Source: Bacillus_AD sp047238185 (GTDB lineage Bacteria; Bacillota; Bacilli; Bacillales; DSM-1321). Taken from it: DNA of 64,000 bases. The stretch spans positions 3,224,001-3,288,000 of the forward strand of contig NZ_JBDFMI010000001.1 in NCBI RefSeq assembly GCF_047238185.1, written 5' to 3'. Below the pieces are notes generated by a model that was given only the letters and a program-made list of their open reading frames with translations, did no database searches and was not told the DNA's origin. The position numbers and the translations under genes were made by a program. This document shows positions 22,968 through 32,002 of this stretch, piece by piece (the first letter of the stretch is position 1; each line of letters starts with the position of its first letter).

Positions 22968-23768
22968 TTGAGAATATCCTCCATCACATTATCTCATAAA
23001 AAGAAAGAGACGTCTTCATACCCCTTTACTATTCCTCTTATTCGATCACTTTCATCTCTTGCGTTTAGCAGCCCGGTGACGTTTTTTGCAGGTGAAAACG
23101 GCTCGGGCAAATCTACCATACTGGAAGCATTGGCTGTCGCTGTCCAATCGACCACTATAGGCAGCCAGTCTGCTGCTGCCGATCCAACTTTATTCCATGT
23201 CCGCCCATTGGCTGAGCGATTAAACATTACATGGGAAGATCGAAAACAACGGGGATTTTTCTTAAGATCTGAAGACTTCTTTAATTTTGTGAAAGAACAG
23301 AATAAACTTCGGGCAGAATTGCTTGCCAATATCGCTGAAGTTGAGGAAACTTATCAATCCAGGTCCATTTTGGCCAAAAATTTGGCCCTCTCCCCTTATG
23401 CGAATTCACTTTCTCAAATGGAGGCAAGGTATGGAAAGGACCTGGATGCCCAATCTCACGGCGAAAGTTTTTTGAATGTTTTGTCATCAAGGGTTGTTCC
23501 TAATGGTTTATATCTTCTTGATGAGCCCGAGGCTGCTTTATCACCCATGAGGCAATTGACATTGATCGCCATGATAAAAGACGCTGTAATGGAAGGCTCA
23601 CAATTTATAATGGCCACCCACTCACCTATTTTACTTGCGTACTCTGGAGCTACTATTTACGAGTTTGAAGGGTCAGCCATCCATCCAAAAAAATATGATG
23701 ATTTAGAGCATGTGACATTTACCAAGTCATTCCTTGCAAATCCGGAACAGTTTTTGCGCCATTTATAA
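22968..23768 (+). CDS. AAA family ATPase, small SbcC/ABC-like
   Basis: A 266-residue stand-alone ABC-type ATPase. Walker A is in FFAGENGSGKSTILEALAVA (about residue 42). The signature-like SHGESFLNVL lies near 163, Walker B GLYLLDEPEAALSP near 180, and the switch histidine FIMATHSPILLAYSG near 215. Bacillaceae have such short ATPases with no known role, related to the RecF/OLD group. The start is TTG at 22968, the only start in frame near AAGGATGG; the ATG at 22961 is in another frame. The 3' end lies near the small leader-like frame before the GTPase gene. Confidence 0.8.
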   Translation: MRISSITLSHKKKETSSYPFTIPLIRSLSSLAFSSPVTFFAGENGSGKSTILEALAVAVQSTTIGSQSAAADPTLFHVRPLAERLNITWEDRKQRGFFLRSEDFFNFVKEQNKLRAELLANIAEVEETYQSRSILAKNLALSPYANSLSQMEARYGKDLDAQSHGESFLNVLSSRVVPNGLYLLDEPEAALSPMRQLTLIAMIKDAVMEGSQFIMATHSPILLAYSGATIYEFEGSAIHPKKYDDLEHVTFTKSFLANPEQFLRHL

Positions 23769-23891
23769 AAGCGAGCAACGTTATCTTGTCTATAAAGGGG
23801 AGCCTGGATCATATATCGGGAAATATAGCTATTTTACTGGAAAAAAGTACAAATAATGCATACACTATAGTTAACGAAAACGAAAGGAGTG

Positions 23892-23981
23892 ATGTTTTAT
23901 GAAAACACCACACGTATTAATTGCACAAAAAGAGGAGAGTATCTTTCAATAGAACAGGATATTCCTCCTCTACCTATTTAA
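23892..23981 (+). CDS. Possible leader ORF upstream of the RsgA-like gene
   Basis: A strong AAAGGAG site precedes two overlapping short frames. One starts at ATG 23892 (29 residues, MFYENTTRINCTKRGEYLSI onward). The other starts at ATG 23899 (17 residues, MKTPHVLIAQKEESIFQ, stop at 23952), which is better spaced. An imperfect hairpin (AGAGGAGAGTATC at 23931-23943 against GATATTCCTCCTCT at 23958-23971) follows. This could be a regulatory leader; only one of the two frames can be the functional one. Confidence 0.35.
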   Translation: MFYENTTRINCTKRGEYLSIEQDIPPLPI

Positions 23982-24009
23982 TCATTTGATGATATTCAGG
24001 AGGAAATAC

Positions 24010-25092
24010 ATGAACGAAAACACATTAGAACAAATCGGCTTTAATGACTTCTATAAACAGGAAGCAGCTTCTTACGCACAGTTTTATCCAGCGCGGATTT
24101 CATCGCAGCATAAAGATGTATATAAAGCAATCACGCAGAATGGCGAAATCCAAGCTAGGGTGTCCGGTAAATTTGCCTATGCCACTTCTAGTCCTGCGGA
24201 TTTCCCTGCTGTAGGTGATTGGGTATTGATAGACAGAGAAGCAGCCGGCCAGGGCGACGCGGTTATTCATCATATACTTCCGCGCAAAAGCGTCTTTGAG
24301 CGCAAGTCTGCAGGACGATCAAATGATATCCAAATTGTTGCAGCCAATATTGATTTTCTTTTTATTTGTATGTCTGTGAATAACGATTTCAATATCCGCC
24401 GGCTTGAGAGATATCTTTCCATTGCCTGGGATAGCGGCTCTATGCCTGTTATTGTGTTGACAAAGGCCGATTTATGCGAAGATATCGGCGACCGTTTGGC
24501 AAAAGTATATGAAGCGGCAATCGGTGTAGATGTCGTTACCGTTTCTGTTGAGGAAGAAAACAGCTATTTAGCAGTTAAGAATAGGGTGGGCTTCGGCAAG
24601 TCAGCCGCCTTTATCGGGTCTTCAGGTGTCGGGAAATCCACGTTGATCAATGCCCTTATGGGTGAGGAAGTCCTTGCTGTCAACGGCATTCGTGAAGAGG
24701 ATGATAAAGGCCGGCACACGACTACACACCGCCAATTACTCATCATGCCTGATGGCGGAGCTGTAATTGACACACCCGGCATGAGAGAGCTTCAACTGGA
24801 AAGCGGAGATGTCTCCCAGTCCTTTTCCGATATCGAAGAGTATGCTGCCCATTGCCGCTTTTCCGATTGTTCACATTTAAAAGAACCTGGATGCGCTGTT
24901 AAAGAAGCTATTGAAAGCGGAACACTTCCCTCTGAGAGGTTCCAGAACTATCTAAAGCTTAAAAGGGAACTCGCCTATCAGGAATTAAAAGCCAAGAAAC
25001 GTGAACAGGCAAAAGCCATCAATATGTTCGGCAGCGTCAATGCCATGAAAAAAGTATCACACCAATTAAAGCAAGGCAATAAAAGATCTTGA
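24010..25092 (+). CDS. rsgA: RsgA-like ribosome small-subunit-dependent GTPase
   Basis: A 360-residue circularly permuted GTPase. An N-terminal OB fold (ARVSGKFAYATSSPADFPAV, GDWVLIDRE) is followed by G4 VLTKADL (about 145), G1 GSSGVGKSTLINAL (about 203), G3 DTPGMREL (about 248), and the zinc knuckle CRFSDCSHLKEPGC (about 278-292). The ATG at 24010 is used because AGGAGG lies 7 bases upstream; the frame is open to 23986. RsgA releases maturation factors from the 30S subunit. Bacilli usually have a main RsgA in the rpmB-stk region. This copy is isolated and longer, so it is probably the second, paralogous form. Confidence 0.9.
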   Translation: MNENTLEQIGFNDFYKQEAASYAQFYPARISSQHKDVYKAITQNGEIQARVSGKFAYATSSPADFPAVGDWVLIDREAAGQGDAVIHHILPRKSVFERKSAGRSNDIQIVAANIDFLFICMSVNNDFNIRRLERYLSIAWDSGSMPVIVLTKADLCEDIGDRLAKVYEAAIGVDVVTVSVEEENSYLAVKNRVGFGKSAAFIGSSGVGKSTLINALMGEEVLAVNGIREEDDKGRHTTTHRQLLIMPDGGAVIDTPGMRELQLESGDVSQSFSDIEEYAAHCRFSDCSHLKEPGCAVKEAIESGTLPSERFQNYLKLKRELAYQELKAKKREQAKAINMFGSVNAMKKVSHQLKQGNKRS

Positions 25093-25188
25093 TGGACAAA
25101 AAGAAGTACTGGCGACTGATTTCATAAAAAATATTATTATCTAAGAGTTTGAATTTTTATATGAATATGTACATGGCCATATAGAAAA

Positions 25189-25230
25189 TGCACCTCCGAT
25201 TGTTAGATGTGTCTAACGATCGGAGGTGCA
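25189..25230. terminator. Bidirectional terminator between convergent genes
   Basis: TGCACCTCCGAT and ATCGGAGGTGCA pair perfectly, with an inner GTTAGA/TCTAAC stem and T- and A-runs on both sides. Confidence 0.85.
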
Positions 25231-25278
25231 TTTCATAAGCGGGCGTTTTTTCTTGCATATGTATTCTTTAATCTCTTC

Positions 25279-25617
25279 TTATTTCTCTGTCACAACAAAA
25301 CGGAAGCTTTGCCACCGTGCAAACGTATACTGATTTAGTTCAGCTTCAATGATCATGTATCCATTATTCAAATGGGAGGTTAAATCTTTCAGGATTAAAG
25401 GATAGGTGGCTTTGATTTTAGCATTCAACGCATCTTTGCTTCTTCGAGTAAGCGTATGAGGACCCTCAAATTCAAGTTTTTCATGGATATCTATTGAATT
25501 TCCGTTTTTTAAGTGGATGGATAGGAGCATTCCCTTGCAATATTGGCAACATTCCAAAAAACCATGCCAATTGAAAGGAAGTTTATCATCCATTTCGATT
25601 TTGTATTGTTTCTTCAT
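25279..25617 (-). CDS. Hypothetical protein, 112 residues
   Basis: A small acidic/basic mixed protein with a cysteine cluster near the start (FLECCQYCKGMLLSI) and a central IKATYPLILKDLTSHLNNGY. The C-C-x-x-C arrangement could bind a metal. No signal peptide. A run of AAGGGGT lies before the ATG. I do not recognise the family. It is a single-gene unit closed by the shared terminator at 25189-25230. Confidence 0.7.
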   Translation of the reverse strand: MKKQYKIEMDDKLPFNWHGFLECCQYCKGMLLSIHLKNGNSIDIHEKLEFEGPHTLTRRSKDALNAKIKATYPLILKDLTSHLNNGYMIIEAELNQYTFARWQSFRFVVTEK

Positions 25618-25772
25618 CCTTGTTACCCCTTATAACAAAAATATAAATGGTTCCCGGCTATTCTTTGCCCAGACTTGCGTTAAGTATCTTTATTTTACAT
25701 GAATGGTCTATACTTTCAAGAGAAAAATGCCTGCTGGCAAAGGTTGGGGAACAGTATATATAAACCCTTTGC

Positions 25773-26426
25773 TTAGTTATATTTTTTTTTGAACTTTTCT
25801 ATTTTGGCATTTTCACCGATTACCAAAAAACGGTCACCACTTCGGAAATCAACATCCGCAAAATGGGATAGGATCGGTTTCTCATCACGTATGATCAGCG
25901 ATACAACCAAATCGTATTTCCTTGAAAAATCCATTTGGCTTAAATTTTTTCCATAAAGTGCAGCCGGTACATTCATCTCTACGATCGACACATCCTCTGT
26001 AATCTCGTAATATTCAATGATTCCTGACATTAACTCTTGGCGTGCCGCTTTCTTCCCAGCTTCTTCTTCCGGATAGATGACCCTGTCAGCCCCTATACTG
26101 TATAGAATTTCCCCGACTTCCTTCGACACGGATTTAGCCACGACCCGTTTGGCATTCCGTTCCTTGACCTTCTTTGTAATCAATATGGCAGAGAAAGCAT
26201 CCGTCCCTATTGCTATAAAGACCGCATCAAATTCTTCCACATTGAGCTCATCCAGCACATCATTGTCACGAAAGTCGCCGATGATGCAGTGTGTTGCATA
26301 TTGGTCTATTTCATCCAGCCTTTTTTCACTCGTATCGCATACAACGACCTCAGCATGCTGGCTATATAATTCCTTGACGATCCCTCTTCCAAAGCGGCCA
26401 GCTCCAATCACTAAAAATTGCTTCAT
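25773..26426 (-). CDS. ktrA: Potassium uptake regulatory subunit KtrA (RCK)
   Basis: A 217-residue cytosolic gating subunit of a Ktr K+ channel-transporter. The RCK_N Rossmann domain starts MKQFLVIGAGRFGRGIV and continues with VVVCDTSEKRLDEI and IIGDFRDNDVLDEL; it binds ATP/ADP. The RCK_C domain (about 135-217, VSIVEMNVPAALYGKNLSQM) binds c-di-AMP in known KtrA/KtrC proteins. The ATG at 26426 is used because GGAGG lies 9 bases upstream; the ATG 9 bases earlier touches the site. It lies 20 bases after the membrane subunit gene, in one operon. KtrA versus KtrC cannot be decided by eye. Confidence 0.88.
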   Translation of the reverse strand: MKQFLVIGAGRFGRGIVKELYSQHAEVVVCDTSEKRLDEIDQYATHCIIGDFRDNDVLDELNVEEFDAVFIAIGTDAFSAILITKKVKERNAKRVVAKSVSKEVGEILYSIGADRVIYPEEEAGKKAARQELMSGIIEYYEITEDVSIVEMNVPAALYGKNLSQMDFSRKYDLVVSLIIRDEKPILSHFADVDFRSGDRFLVIGENAKIEKFKKKYN

Positions 26427-26446
26427 TGCCTGCATCCTCCCTTATA

Positions 26447-27760
26447 TTAACCAACTGCCAAGTCTTCTTTTAAATATTTCATTTTCGATTTTTCAACTCT
26501 GAATACAAAATAAATCAATGTAAAAATGCCAATCCGCCCTATAACCATCAGGCACATAAGAACAATCTTGGAGTAAATGGTCAGCTGTGCTGTAATCCCC
26601 ATGGATAAGCCGGTATTGGTTAACGCCGATACAACCTCAAACACAATTTGTTCAATCGGTTTTGTTTCAAATATGGACAAAGCGACCGTAGAAGAAAAAA
26701 TCAAGATCAAAAAACTGATTAGAATCAAAAATGACTTATTGATCGTCTCCTGTGATATCGTTTTTTTATAAATTACTGTGTGCTCCTGTGATCTGGCAAC
26801 TGAAATCATTTTGGCTATCAGGACAGCAAAGGTTGTCAGACGGATCCCACCACCTGTACTGGATGAAGCACCGCCAATGAACATAAGGAACGTCATGATT
26901 AATATGGTAGTAATAGTTAAGCCAGAAATATCCAATGTGGCTAAACCCGCATTACGTGTGGTTGCCGATAGAAAAATGGCGTTTGACAGCTTATCCGTTA
27001 AATTCAAACCATTAAATGCTTTTCCGTATTCGATTGCCAGATAGACTACTGTCCCAACCGCCCATAGTATCAGGTGCATCCTTATATTTATTTTGGTGAA
27101 TAAACTTTTGCGTTTTCTAGTGGAAAAGATATATTCCATAATAGTTGGATAGCCAAGGCTTCCGAGAAAGATCGTAGCACTTGTTGTATACAGCATAATA
27201 GGGCTATGTTTAAATGCCGGAAAGCCTCCATCGAACAAATCAAATCCTGCGTTAGTAAAACTGGCGATTGCATGAAATATGGTCACAAAAAGGGCATCCC
27301 CTGCAGAATCAAATTGGGGGCGTATTTGCCCGTACATAATAAGGGAGGCCATTGCCTCTATCGCAAGTGCAATTAACAGCACAGAAATGCTCAACGATTG
27401 TATCGTCTTCAGATTGCTTTGGTTTTGGTCACGGGATATCAAGATCAAGCTGGTCATCGATAATCGTTTCCCCATCATCACGAAAAGATAACTGATCAGG
27501 ACAAGGATTCCAATGCCTCCCAACTGCATTTCCAGCATCATCAACGCCTGCCCCCAGCGTGTCATTTCCACTGAAATGTTGACCGTTGTCAAACCTGTTA
27601 CCGACAACGAACTAGTCGAAACAAATAATGCATCGATTAAGGATAAATGCCCAGTATTGCTTACTGGAAGCATATATAAGCCCGCAAAAAGAAAAATGCC
27701 TGTTATGTAAATAAGAAAAATAGAACGAAAGGATCGAATGGTAGATTTCGAAAGGATCAT
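26447..27760 (-). CDS. ktrB: Potassium uptake membrane subunit KtrB/TrkH family
   Basis: A 437-residue membrane protein of the Ktr/Trk family (four M1-P-M2 repeats). The filter glycines are recognisable in SSLSVTGLTT, IASFTNAGFDLF, TTRNAGLATLD and LTNTGLSMG, and the intramembrane loop STGGGIRLTT lies between them. GGAGGTGCAAC precedes the ATG. It forms the pore for K+ (Na+-dependent in known cases) and works with KtrA, encoded next. No c-di-AMP riboswitch is visible in the short leader. Confidence 0.9.
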   Translation of the reverse strand: MILSKSTIRSFRSIFLIYITGIFLFAGLYMLPVSNTGHLSLIDALFVSTSSLSVTGLTTVNISVEMTRWGQALMMLEMQLGGIGILVLISYLFVMMGKRLSMTSLILISRDQNQSNLKTIQSLSISVLLIALAIEAMASLIMYGQIRPQFDSAGDALFVTIFHAIASFTNAGFDLFDGGFPAFKHSPIMLYTTSATIFLGSLGYPTIMEYIFSTRKRKSLFTKINIRMHLILWAVGTVVYLAIEYGKAFNGLNLTDKLSNAIFLSATTRNAGLATLDISGLTITTILIMTFLMFIGGASSSTGGGIRLTTFAVLIAKMISVARSQEHTVIYKKTISQETINKSFLILISFLILIFSSTVALSIFETKPIEQIVFEVVSALTNTGLSMGITAQLTIYSKIVLMCLMVIGRIGIFTLIYFVFRVEKSKMKYLKEDLAVG

Positions 27761-27827
27761 GTTGCACCTCCACTATTAGACTATTCTATTTTATCGTGCA
27801 ACTCAACGAAATCCTTCCTCTCAAAAA

Positions 27828-27850
27828 GAAAAAAGCCTAGAGGCTCTTTT
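27828..27850 (-). terminator. Terminator overlapping the vanZ stop codon
   Basis: AGCC / GGCT stem with A-rich and T-rich flanks; on the minus strand it ends in TTTTTTCTTTTT. The stop codon lies in the loop. The stem is short. Confidence 0.6.
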
Positions 27851-28400
27851 CATCTTGCCGGCATACAGCGGAGTGTTCTTCTTCCTGATAGACCGCCACT
27901 GGTACCTCAACCGTTACAAGGAATTCTCTTTTCATATAATAGAAGGATTTTAGCGGATAGTATCCAAGCAATCCGCCTAATGTATATAAAAGGATATGAT
28001 CGACGTCAAATACCCCGACTTGGAATATCCATTGGGAGGCTTCGACCAGCACTCCAAAGAAAATCAAAGCAGGCAATATGTACTGAAATTGGCCGAAACG
28101 TCTATCGATTAACGGCAAAAGAATGCCAAGTGGGGAAAACAGGACAATAAATTCCGTTATACTTTTCAGCTTGAATAATAAAGGGATTTCGGATAAATAA
28201 AAATCATTCATCAAGGTTGTAAATGGGCGAAAATTAGCTTCTTCCCATCCTTTAAGCATGTGGCTGCCTGAGGCAGACTGAATTTTAGTGAAAGCTTCAG
28301 CGATTGAGTAATATTTGAACAAAAAATCCTTGCCGATTAATAACAGATATCCACCCAAAAGGATGCATGCACTTATTTGAATCCATCTCTTCTTGCCCAT
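27837..28400 (-). CDS. VanZ family membrane protein
   Basis: A 187-residue membrane protein with four to five hydrophobic segments: WIQISACILLGGYLLLIG, FIVLFSPLGILLPLI, YILPALIFFGVLVEASQWIF and ILLYTLGGLLGYYPL. The conserved VanZ block LVEASQ then DVDHILLYTLGG, with its acidic residues, is present. VanZ proteins are linked to teicoplanin resistance and envelope lipid traits; the substrate here is unknown. Single-gene unit. Confidence 0.85.
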   Translation of the reverse strand: MGKKRWIQISACILLGGYLLLIGKDFLFKYYSIAEAFTKIQSASGSHMLKGWEEANFRPFTTLMNDFYLSEIPLLFKLKSITEFIVLFSPLGILLPLIDRRFGQFQYILPALIFFGVLVEASQWIFQVGVFDVDHILLYTLGGLLGYYPLKSFYYMKREFLVTVEVPVAVYQEEEHSAVCRQDEKSL

Positions 28401-28584
28401 TTAATCACTCCTTCGCTTATGGAATGCTTTTTCTTCAGCAGGCTCCACATGTAAAGTCTACTAGCTAAATGTAAAGATTGTTGTAAATAACTATGAAGGA
28501 TTTCTTAAGAAATGCGTAATCCGCATGGTACTTTATTCCCCCACCCCTTCACTTGCAAACGTCTGAAAAAACATCGAAACAAAA

Positions 28585-28613
28585 AAGGCAACCGGACTCT
28601 ATCCAGTTGCCTT
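28585..28613 (-). terminator. Terminator of the epimerase gene
   Basis: AAGGCAAC / GTTGCCTT pair with an inner CGGA/TCC(A)G stem; on the minus strand T-run TTTTTTG follows. It starts 5 bases after the stop codon. Confidence 0.85.
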
Positions 28614-28617
28614 CCCT

Positions 28618-29490
28618 TTATTTTCCTTGGCCAGTAATTTCTTTTATGTATCGATCCATCAACGGATAAATATATGAATCCAGCTGGTTAAATGTAAATC
28701 CTTTTGACTCAGCATATGAATTCGATAGGATATAATTCGTATATGTATGATAGGCCCCTTCAGAACCCTCCACACCCACTCGAACAGGAACATCTATTTT
28801 TTCTCCATAATAGGAAATGATGTTCTGTATACTAATTGTCCCGTCGCTGCACGCATTGATCGGTCCTGTTATATCATGTTGCCCGCACCAGCACAAAAAG
28901 CGTGCCGCTTCGTCTGAAGAAATAAAGCACATATCCCCTTCCGGATTTGCCAGTTCAGTTTGGCTGGCAACTTGTTTTCCGTAAGACAAAAGCCGTTCCG
29001 TATAATCCTCTTCCCCCAAAACGACTGGAAATCGGACAGCCGTGTATGGAACAGGCGCATGCTGGGCGTAGTATGCCTCCGCCCTTCTTTTTCCTTCACC
29101 GTAATCCAATGCTTCTGAAAATGGTTCCAACCGGTATTCTTCAGGTACAAATAAAGCTTCATCCAGTAGCCTGCCCGGTCCATAAACAGCCATTGAAGAA
29201 GTAAATACGATTTTTTCCACGGTCTTCGGAATGGCTCGGCAAAGATATTCAGCTTCCTCGTCATTGTAGCAAATATTATCAAATACTAGATCAAAATCCT
29301 TATTCTTCAGAGCCAATTTCAGGCTTTCCGGATCGCGGCGGTCCACAACCAGGCGATCCACACGGCTTCCAAAAAGATCCTTTGCCTGCCCTCTCGTCGC
29401 AATTGCCACATGGCAACCGAAGTCAATAAGCCGCTCGACAAGTGCTTTCCCGAAAAAACGCGAACCCCCTAAAACCAAAACATTCTTCAT
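28618..29490 (-). CDS. NAD-dependent epimerase/dehydratase, extended SDR
   Basis: A 290-residue protein. The Rossmann motif LVLGGSRFFGKALVERLI at the start is of the CSP41/YeeE-like GGxxFxG type. NICYNDEEAEYL, FTSSMAVYG and the tyrosine-lysine region near YGEGKRRAE provide the SDR active-site order. GGGGG precedes the ATG. Close homologues in bacilli are annotated only as NAD(P)-dependent sugar epimerases, so the substrate is unknown. Chromosomal composition; single-gene unit. Confidence 0.85.
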   Translation of the reverse strand: MKNVLVLGGSRFFGKALVERLIDFGCHVAIATRGQAKDLFGSRVDRLVVDRRDPESLKLALKNKDFDLVFDNICYNDEEAEYLCRAIPKTVEKIVFTSSMAVYGPGRLLDEALFVPEEYRLEPFSEALDYGEGKRRAEAYYAQHAPVPYTAVRFPVVLGEEDYTERLLSYGKQVASQTELANPEGDMCFISSDEAARFLCWCGQHDITGPINACSDGTISIQNIISYYGEKIDVPVRVGVEGSEGAYHTYTNYILSNSYAESKGFTFNQLDSYIYPLMDRYIKEITGQGK

Positions 29491-29619
29491 ACGTATTCCC
29501 CCTTTTTATTCTAATCTTAATACTCAGCGAATGGCTTTTTCAAGGAAAAATACGGAAGAATACATGACCCTTCTGACAATCACATACAATTAGAAGAAAA
29601 AACAAATTGGAGGAATACT

Positions 29620-30906
29620 ATGCAAATTCATGTTGTCCGTCCAGGCCAGACTATATATAGCATTGCACAGGCTTACAATACAACACCCCAAGAAATTATT
29701 TCGGCCAATGAACTAACAAAGCCGAATGAATTAGTTGTCGGCCAAGCATTGGTCATTCCCATCGTCGGCCGCTTCTATTATGTACAACCGGGAGACAGCC
29801 TTTGGACGATAGGAAGGAAATTCGGTTTTACACCGCAGGAATTGGCAAACGTCAATAATATCCCCTTGAATGGAAGCCTGACGATCGGCCAAAGGCTTTA
29901 TATTCCGCCGCAAAAAAAACGAAAAGCCGAATTTATGGCCTATATAGAACCACGGGGTACATCTGTTTCACCTGCATTGGAAAGATCGGCCAGAGAAGCC
30001 GCTCCTTATTTGACGTATCTCGCTCCTTTTAGTTTCATTGCCCAAAGGGATGGCAGCCTGAAAGAGCCGCCATTGAATGATTTTGCTGCCATCGCCAGAA
30101 ATCAAAATACCGGATTGACAATGGTGATCTCCAATCAGGAAAATGGAGAATTCAACAGTGATCTGGGAAGAATCCTTTTGAATGATATGATGGTCCAGAA
30201 CACACTTCTTGCGAATATTGAGTCTACCGCCCAAAAATACAAGTTTGATGATATTCATTTTGACTTTGAATTTCTTCGGCCGGAGGATAAGGATGCCTAC
30301 ACAGCATTTCTTAAGAAAGCCAAAAGCCGTTTTTCAAAGTTTGGCTGGCTTGTTTCCATTGCATTAGCCCCAAAAACTTCAGCCAACCAAAAAGGAAAAT
30401 GGTTTGAGGCATTCGATTATAAGGCACAAGGAGAAGCAGTCGATTTCGTCCTTATTATGACCTATGAATGGGGGTATAGCGGCGGTCCTGCCCAAGCTGT
30501 CTCGCCAATCGGGCCCGTGAGGAATGTATTGAATTACGCAATAAGTGAAATACCGTCCCGTAAAGTCATGATGGGCCAAAACTTATATGGTTATGACTGG
30601 ACCCTTCCCTTCGTGCCCGGATCCACGGCTAAAGCGGTCAGCCCCAAGGCAGCGACAGAATTGGCCCAGACATTCCAAGTCCCCATTCAGTATGACCAGG
30701 TCGCCCAAGCTCCTTTCTTCAAATACAAGGACGAATCAGGCAGGGACCACGAAGTTTGGTTTGAAGATGCACGTTCTATTCAAGCGAAATTCGATTTATT
30801 GAAGGAATTGAATTTACGTGGAATGGGCTATTGGAAGTTAGGTTTATCTTTCCCGCAAAATTGGCTTTTATTGAATGACAATTTCATTCCCGTTAAGAAA
30901 GAATAA
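29620..30906 (+). CDS. sleL: Cortex-lytic N-acetylglucosaminidase SleL (YaaH)
   Basis: A 428-residue spore protein. Two LysM repeats (about 2-47, HVVRPGQTIYSIAQAYN, and 52-97, YYVQPGDSLWTIGRKFG) bind cortex peptidoglycan. A glycoside hydrolase 18 domain (about 105-425) has the catalytic DxxDxE in FDDIHFDFEF, then VLIMTYEWGY and MGQNLYGYDW. Length and layout equal known SleL/YaaH. It cleaves muramic-delta-lactam cortex fragments during germination and is made late in the mother cell. GGAGGA precedes the ATG. Confidence 0.93.
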   Translation: MQIHVVRPGQTIYSIAQAYNTTPQEIISANELTKPNELVVGQALVIPIVGRFYYVQPGDSLWTIGRKFGFTPQELANVNNIPLNGSLTIGQRLYIPPQKKRKAEFMAYIEPRGTSVSPALERSAREAAPYLTYLAPFSFIAQRDGSLKEPPLNDFAAIARNQNTGLTMVISNQENGEFNSDLGRILLNDMMVQNTLLANIESTAQKYKFDDIHFDFEFLRPEDKDAYTAFLKKAKSRFSKFGWLVSIALAPKTSANQKGKWFEAFDYKAQGEAVDFVLIMTYEWGYSGGPAQAVSPIGPVRNVLNYAISEIPSRKVMMGQNLYGYDWTLPFVPGSTAKAVSPKAATELAQTFQVPIQYDQVAQAPFFKYKDESGRDHEVWFEDARSIQAKFDLLKELNLRGMGYWKLGLSFPQNWLLLNDNFIPVKKE

Positions 30907-31112
30907 AGAGGTTGAACAGGCCTGGGAACAATTTTTCCCTTTCCCGCCAATGAGTTAGCCCATCTATTATGTATAAAGCCCTCCGTCATCGTTTTTGTTT
31001 TCGTTGGTAAAATGTACTCGGAGCAAAGGAGACTTCACCAACTTTTTCATAGCTTGCATTTCGCTTTTTTCGCACATGATAAATGTATCACCTCAAAAAG
31101 GAGGCTGATGCA

Positions 31113-31361
31113 ATGAATAAACTGGACTACGACAGGGCCTTATATTATACGCATCGCTCGGAGTGGGATAATTTACTGATATTGATGGTTCGGACAGACG
31201 ATCACTTTTTATCAAAAAAAATTGAGCATTTCCTTCATGCATATAATTTCGAACACGATTACACAACCATCCAACGCCATCTCTACACTCTACTTAGATA
31301 TTTGGAGCATGCGACATGCATGGTGATGCAGCATGAAGCACTTCATGAATCTTATTCTTAG
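31113..31361 (+). CDS. yhdB: YhdB-like protein, 82 residues
   Basis: The start is taken at ATG 31113 (MNKLDYDRALYYTHRSEWDN) because GGAGG lies 8 bases upstream; the frame is open to 31083. The sequence closely fits the short YhdB family of bacilli (DYDRALYYTHRSxWDNLLIL, SKKIEHFLHAY). Function unknown. In B. subtilis yhdB lies in the same general chromosomal neighbourhood as spoVR, so linkage here supports shared ancestry of the region. Closed by its own terminator. Confidence 0.85.
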   Translation: MNKLDYDRALYYTHRSEWDNLLILMVRTDDHFLSKKIEHFLHAYNFEHDYTTIQRHLYTLLRYLEHATCMVMQHEALHESYS

Positions 31362-31456
31362 TTTTACGCTATTGGAAAAATATATTCGACCGAACATGGT
31401 GGTATAAATAGGAAGCACGACAATTTGAGGGTAAACTTTTTGTAAACGGAACAGGG

Positions 31457-31485
31457 AAAGAGCTGAGCATTCAGCTCTTTTTTTC
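31457..31485 (+). terminator. Terminator after yhdB
   Basis: AAAGAGCTGA, loop GCAT, TCAGCTCTTT, then TTTTT. Confidence 0.9.
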
Positions 31486-31570
31486 TTATGCACAAAACTA
31501 ATAATGGACGTGCATAATCTCTACATACTATAATTTCTATAGCATACTAATTTAGAGAGGGGAGACAAGC

Positions 31571-32002
31571 TTGAGCCAAAAGAAAAAAGAGAATGTCCTG
31601 TTCTTGGCATGGGCGGCAGCTGTCATTGCTACTTTGGGAAGCCTGTATTTATCAGAAATCCTTCATTTCGAACCGTGCAAACTATGCTGGTTCCAACGAA
31701 TCGCCATGTATCCGTTAACGATTATCCTCGGTATTGCTTATGTAAAGAAGCATTGGCAAATCAGCCTATACACAATGGTTTTATCAGCCGCCGGCGGTCT
31801 TGTTTCATTGTACCATTACTCAATCCAGATGATTCCTCTCTTGAAAGAAAACACCCCCGCTTGCGGAAGAGTATCATGTACAGAAGATTACTTTAGCCTA
31901 TTTGGATTCATCACCATTCCTTTCATGGCATTAACAGCATTCATCATCATATTTGTCTGCAGTCTAATTGTTTGGAAACACTCAAAGGAGGAAATGCATT
32001 GA
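31571..32002 (+). CDS. bdbC: Disulfide bond formation protein BdbC (DsbB family)
   Basis: A 143-residue membrane thiol oxidase. It has four hydrophobic segments, the active-site pair in FEPCKLCWFQR (C-x-x-C next to quinone-binding residues), and a second cysteine pair in ENTPACGRVSC. TTG at 31571 after GAGGGGAG is the start. It passes electrons from a thiol oxidase to quinone. It overlaps the thioredoxin-like gene by 4 bases (TTGA), so the two act as a pair. Confidence 0.93.
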   Translation: MSQKKKENVLFLAWAAAVIATLGSLYLSEILHFEPCKLCWFQRIAMYPLTIILGIAYVKKHWQISLYTMVLSAAGGLVSLYHYSIQMIPLLKENTPACGRVSCTEDYFSLFGFITIPFMALTAFIIIFVCSLIVWKHSKEEMH

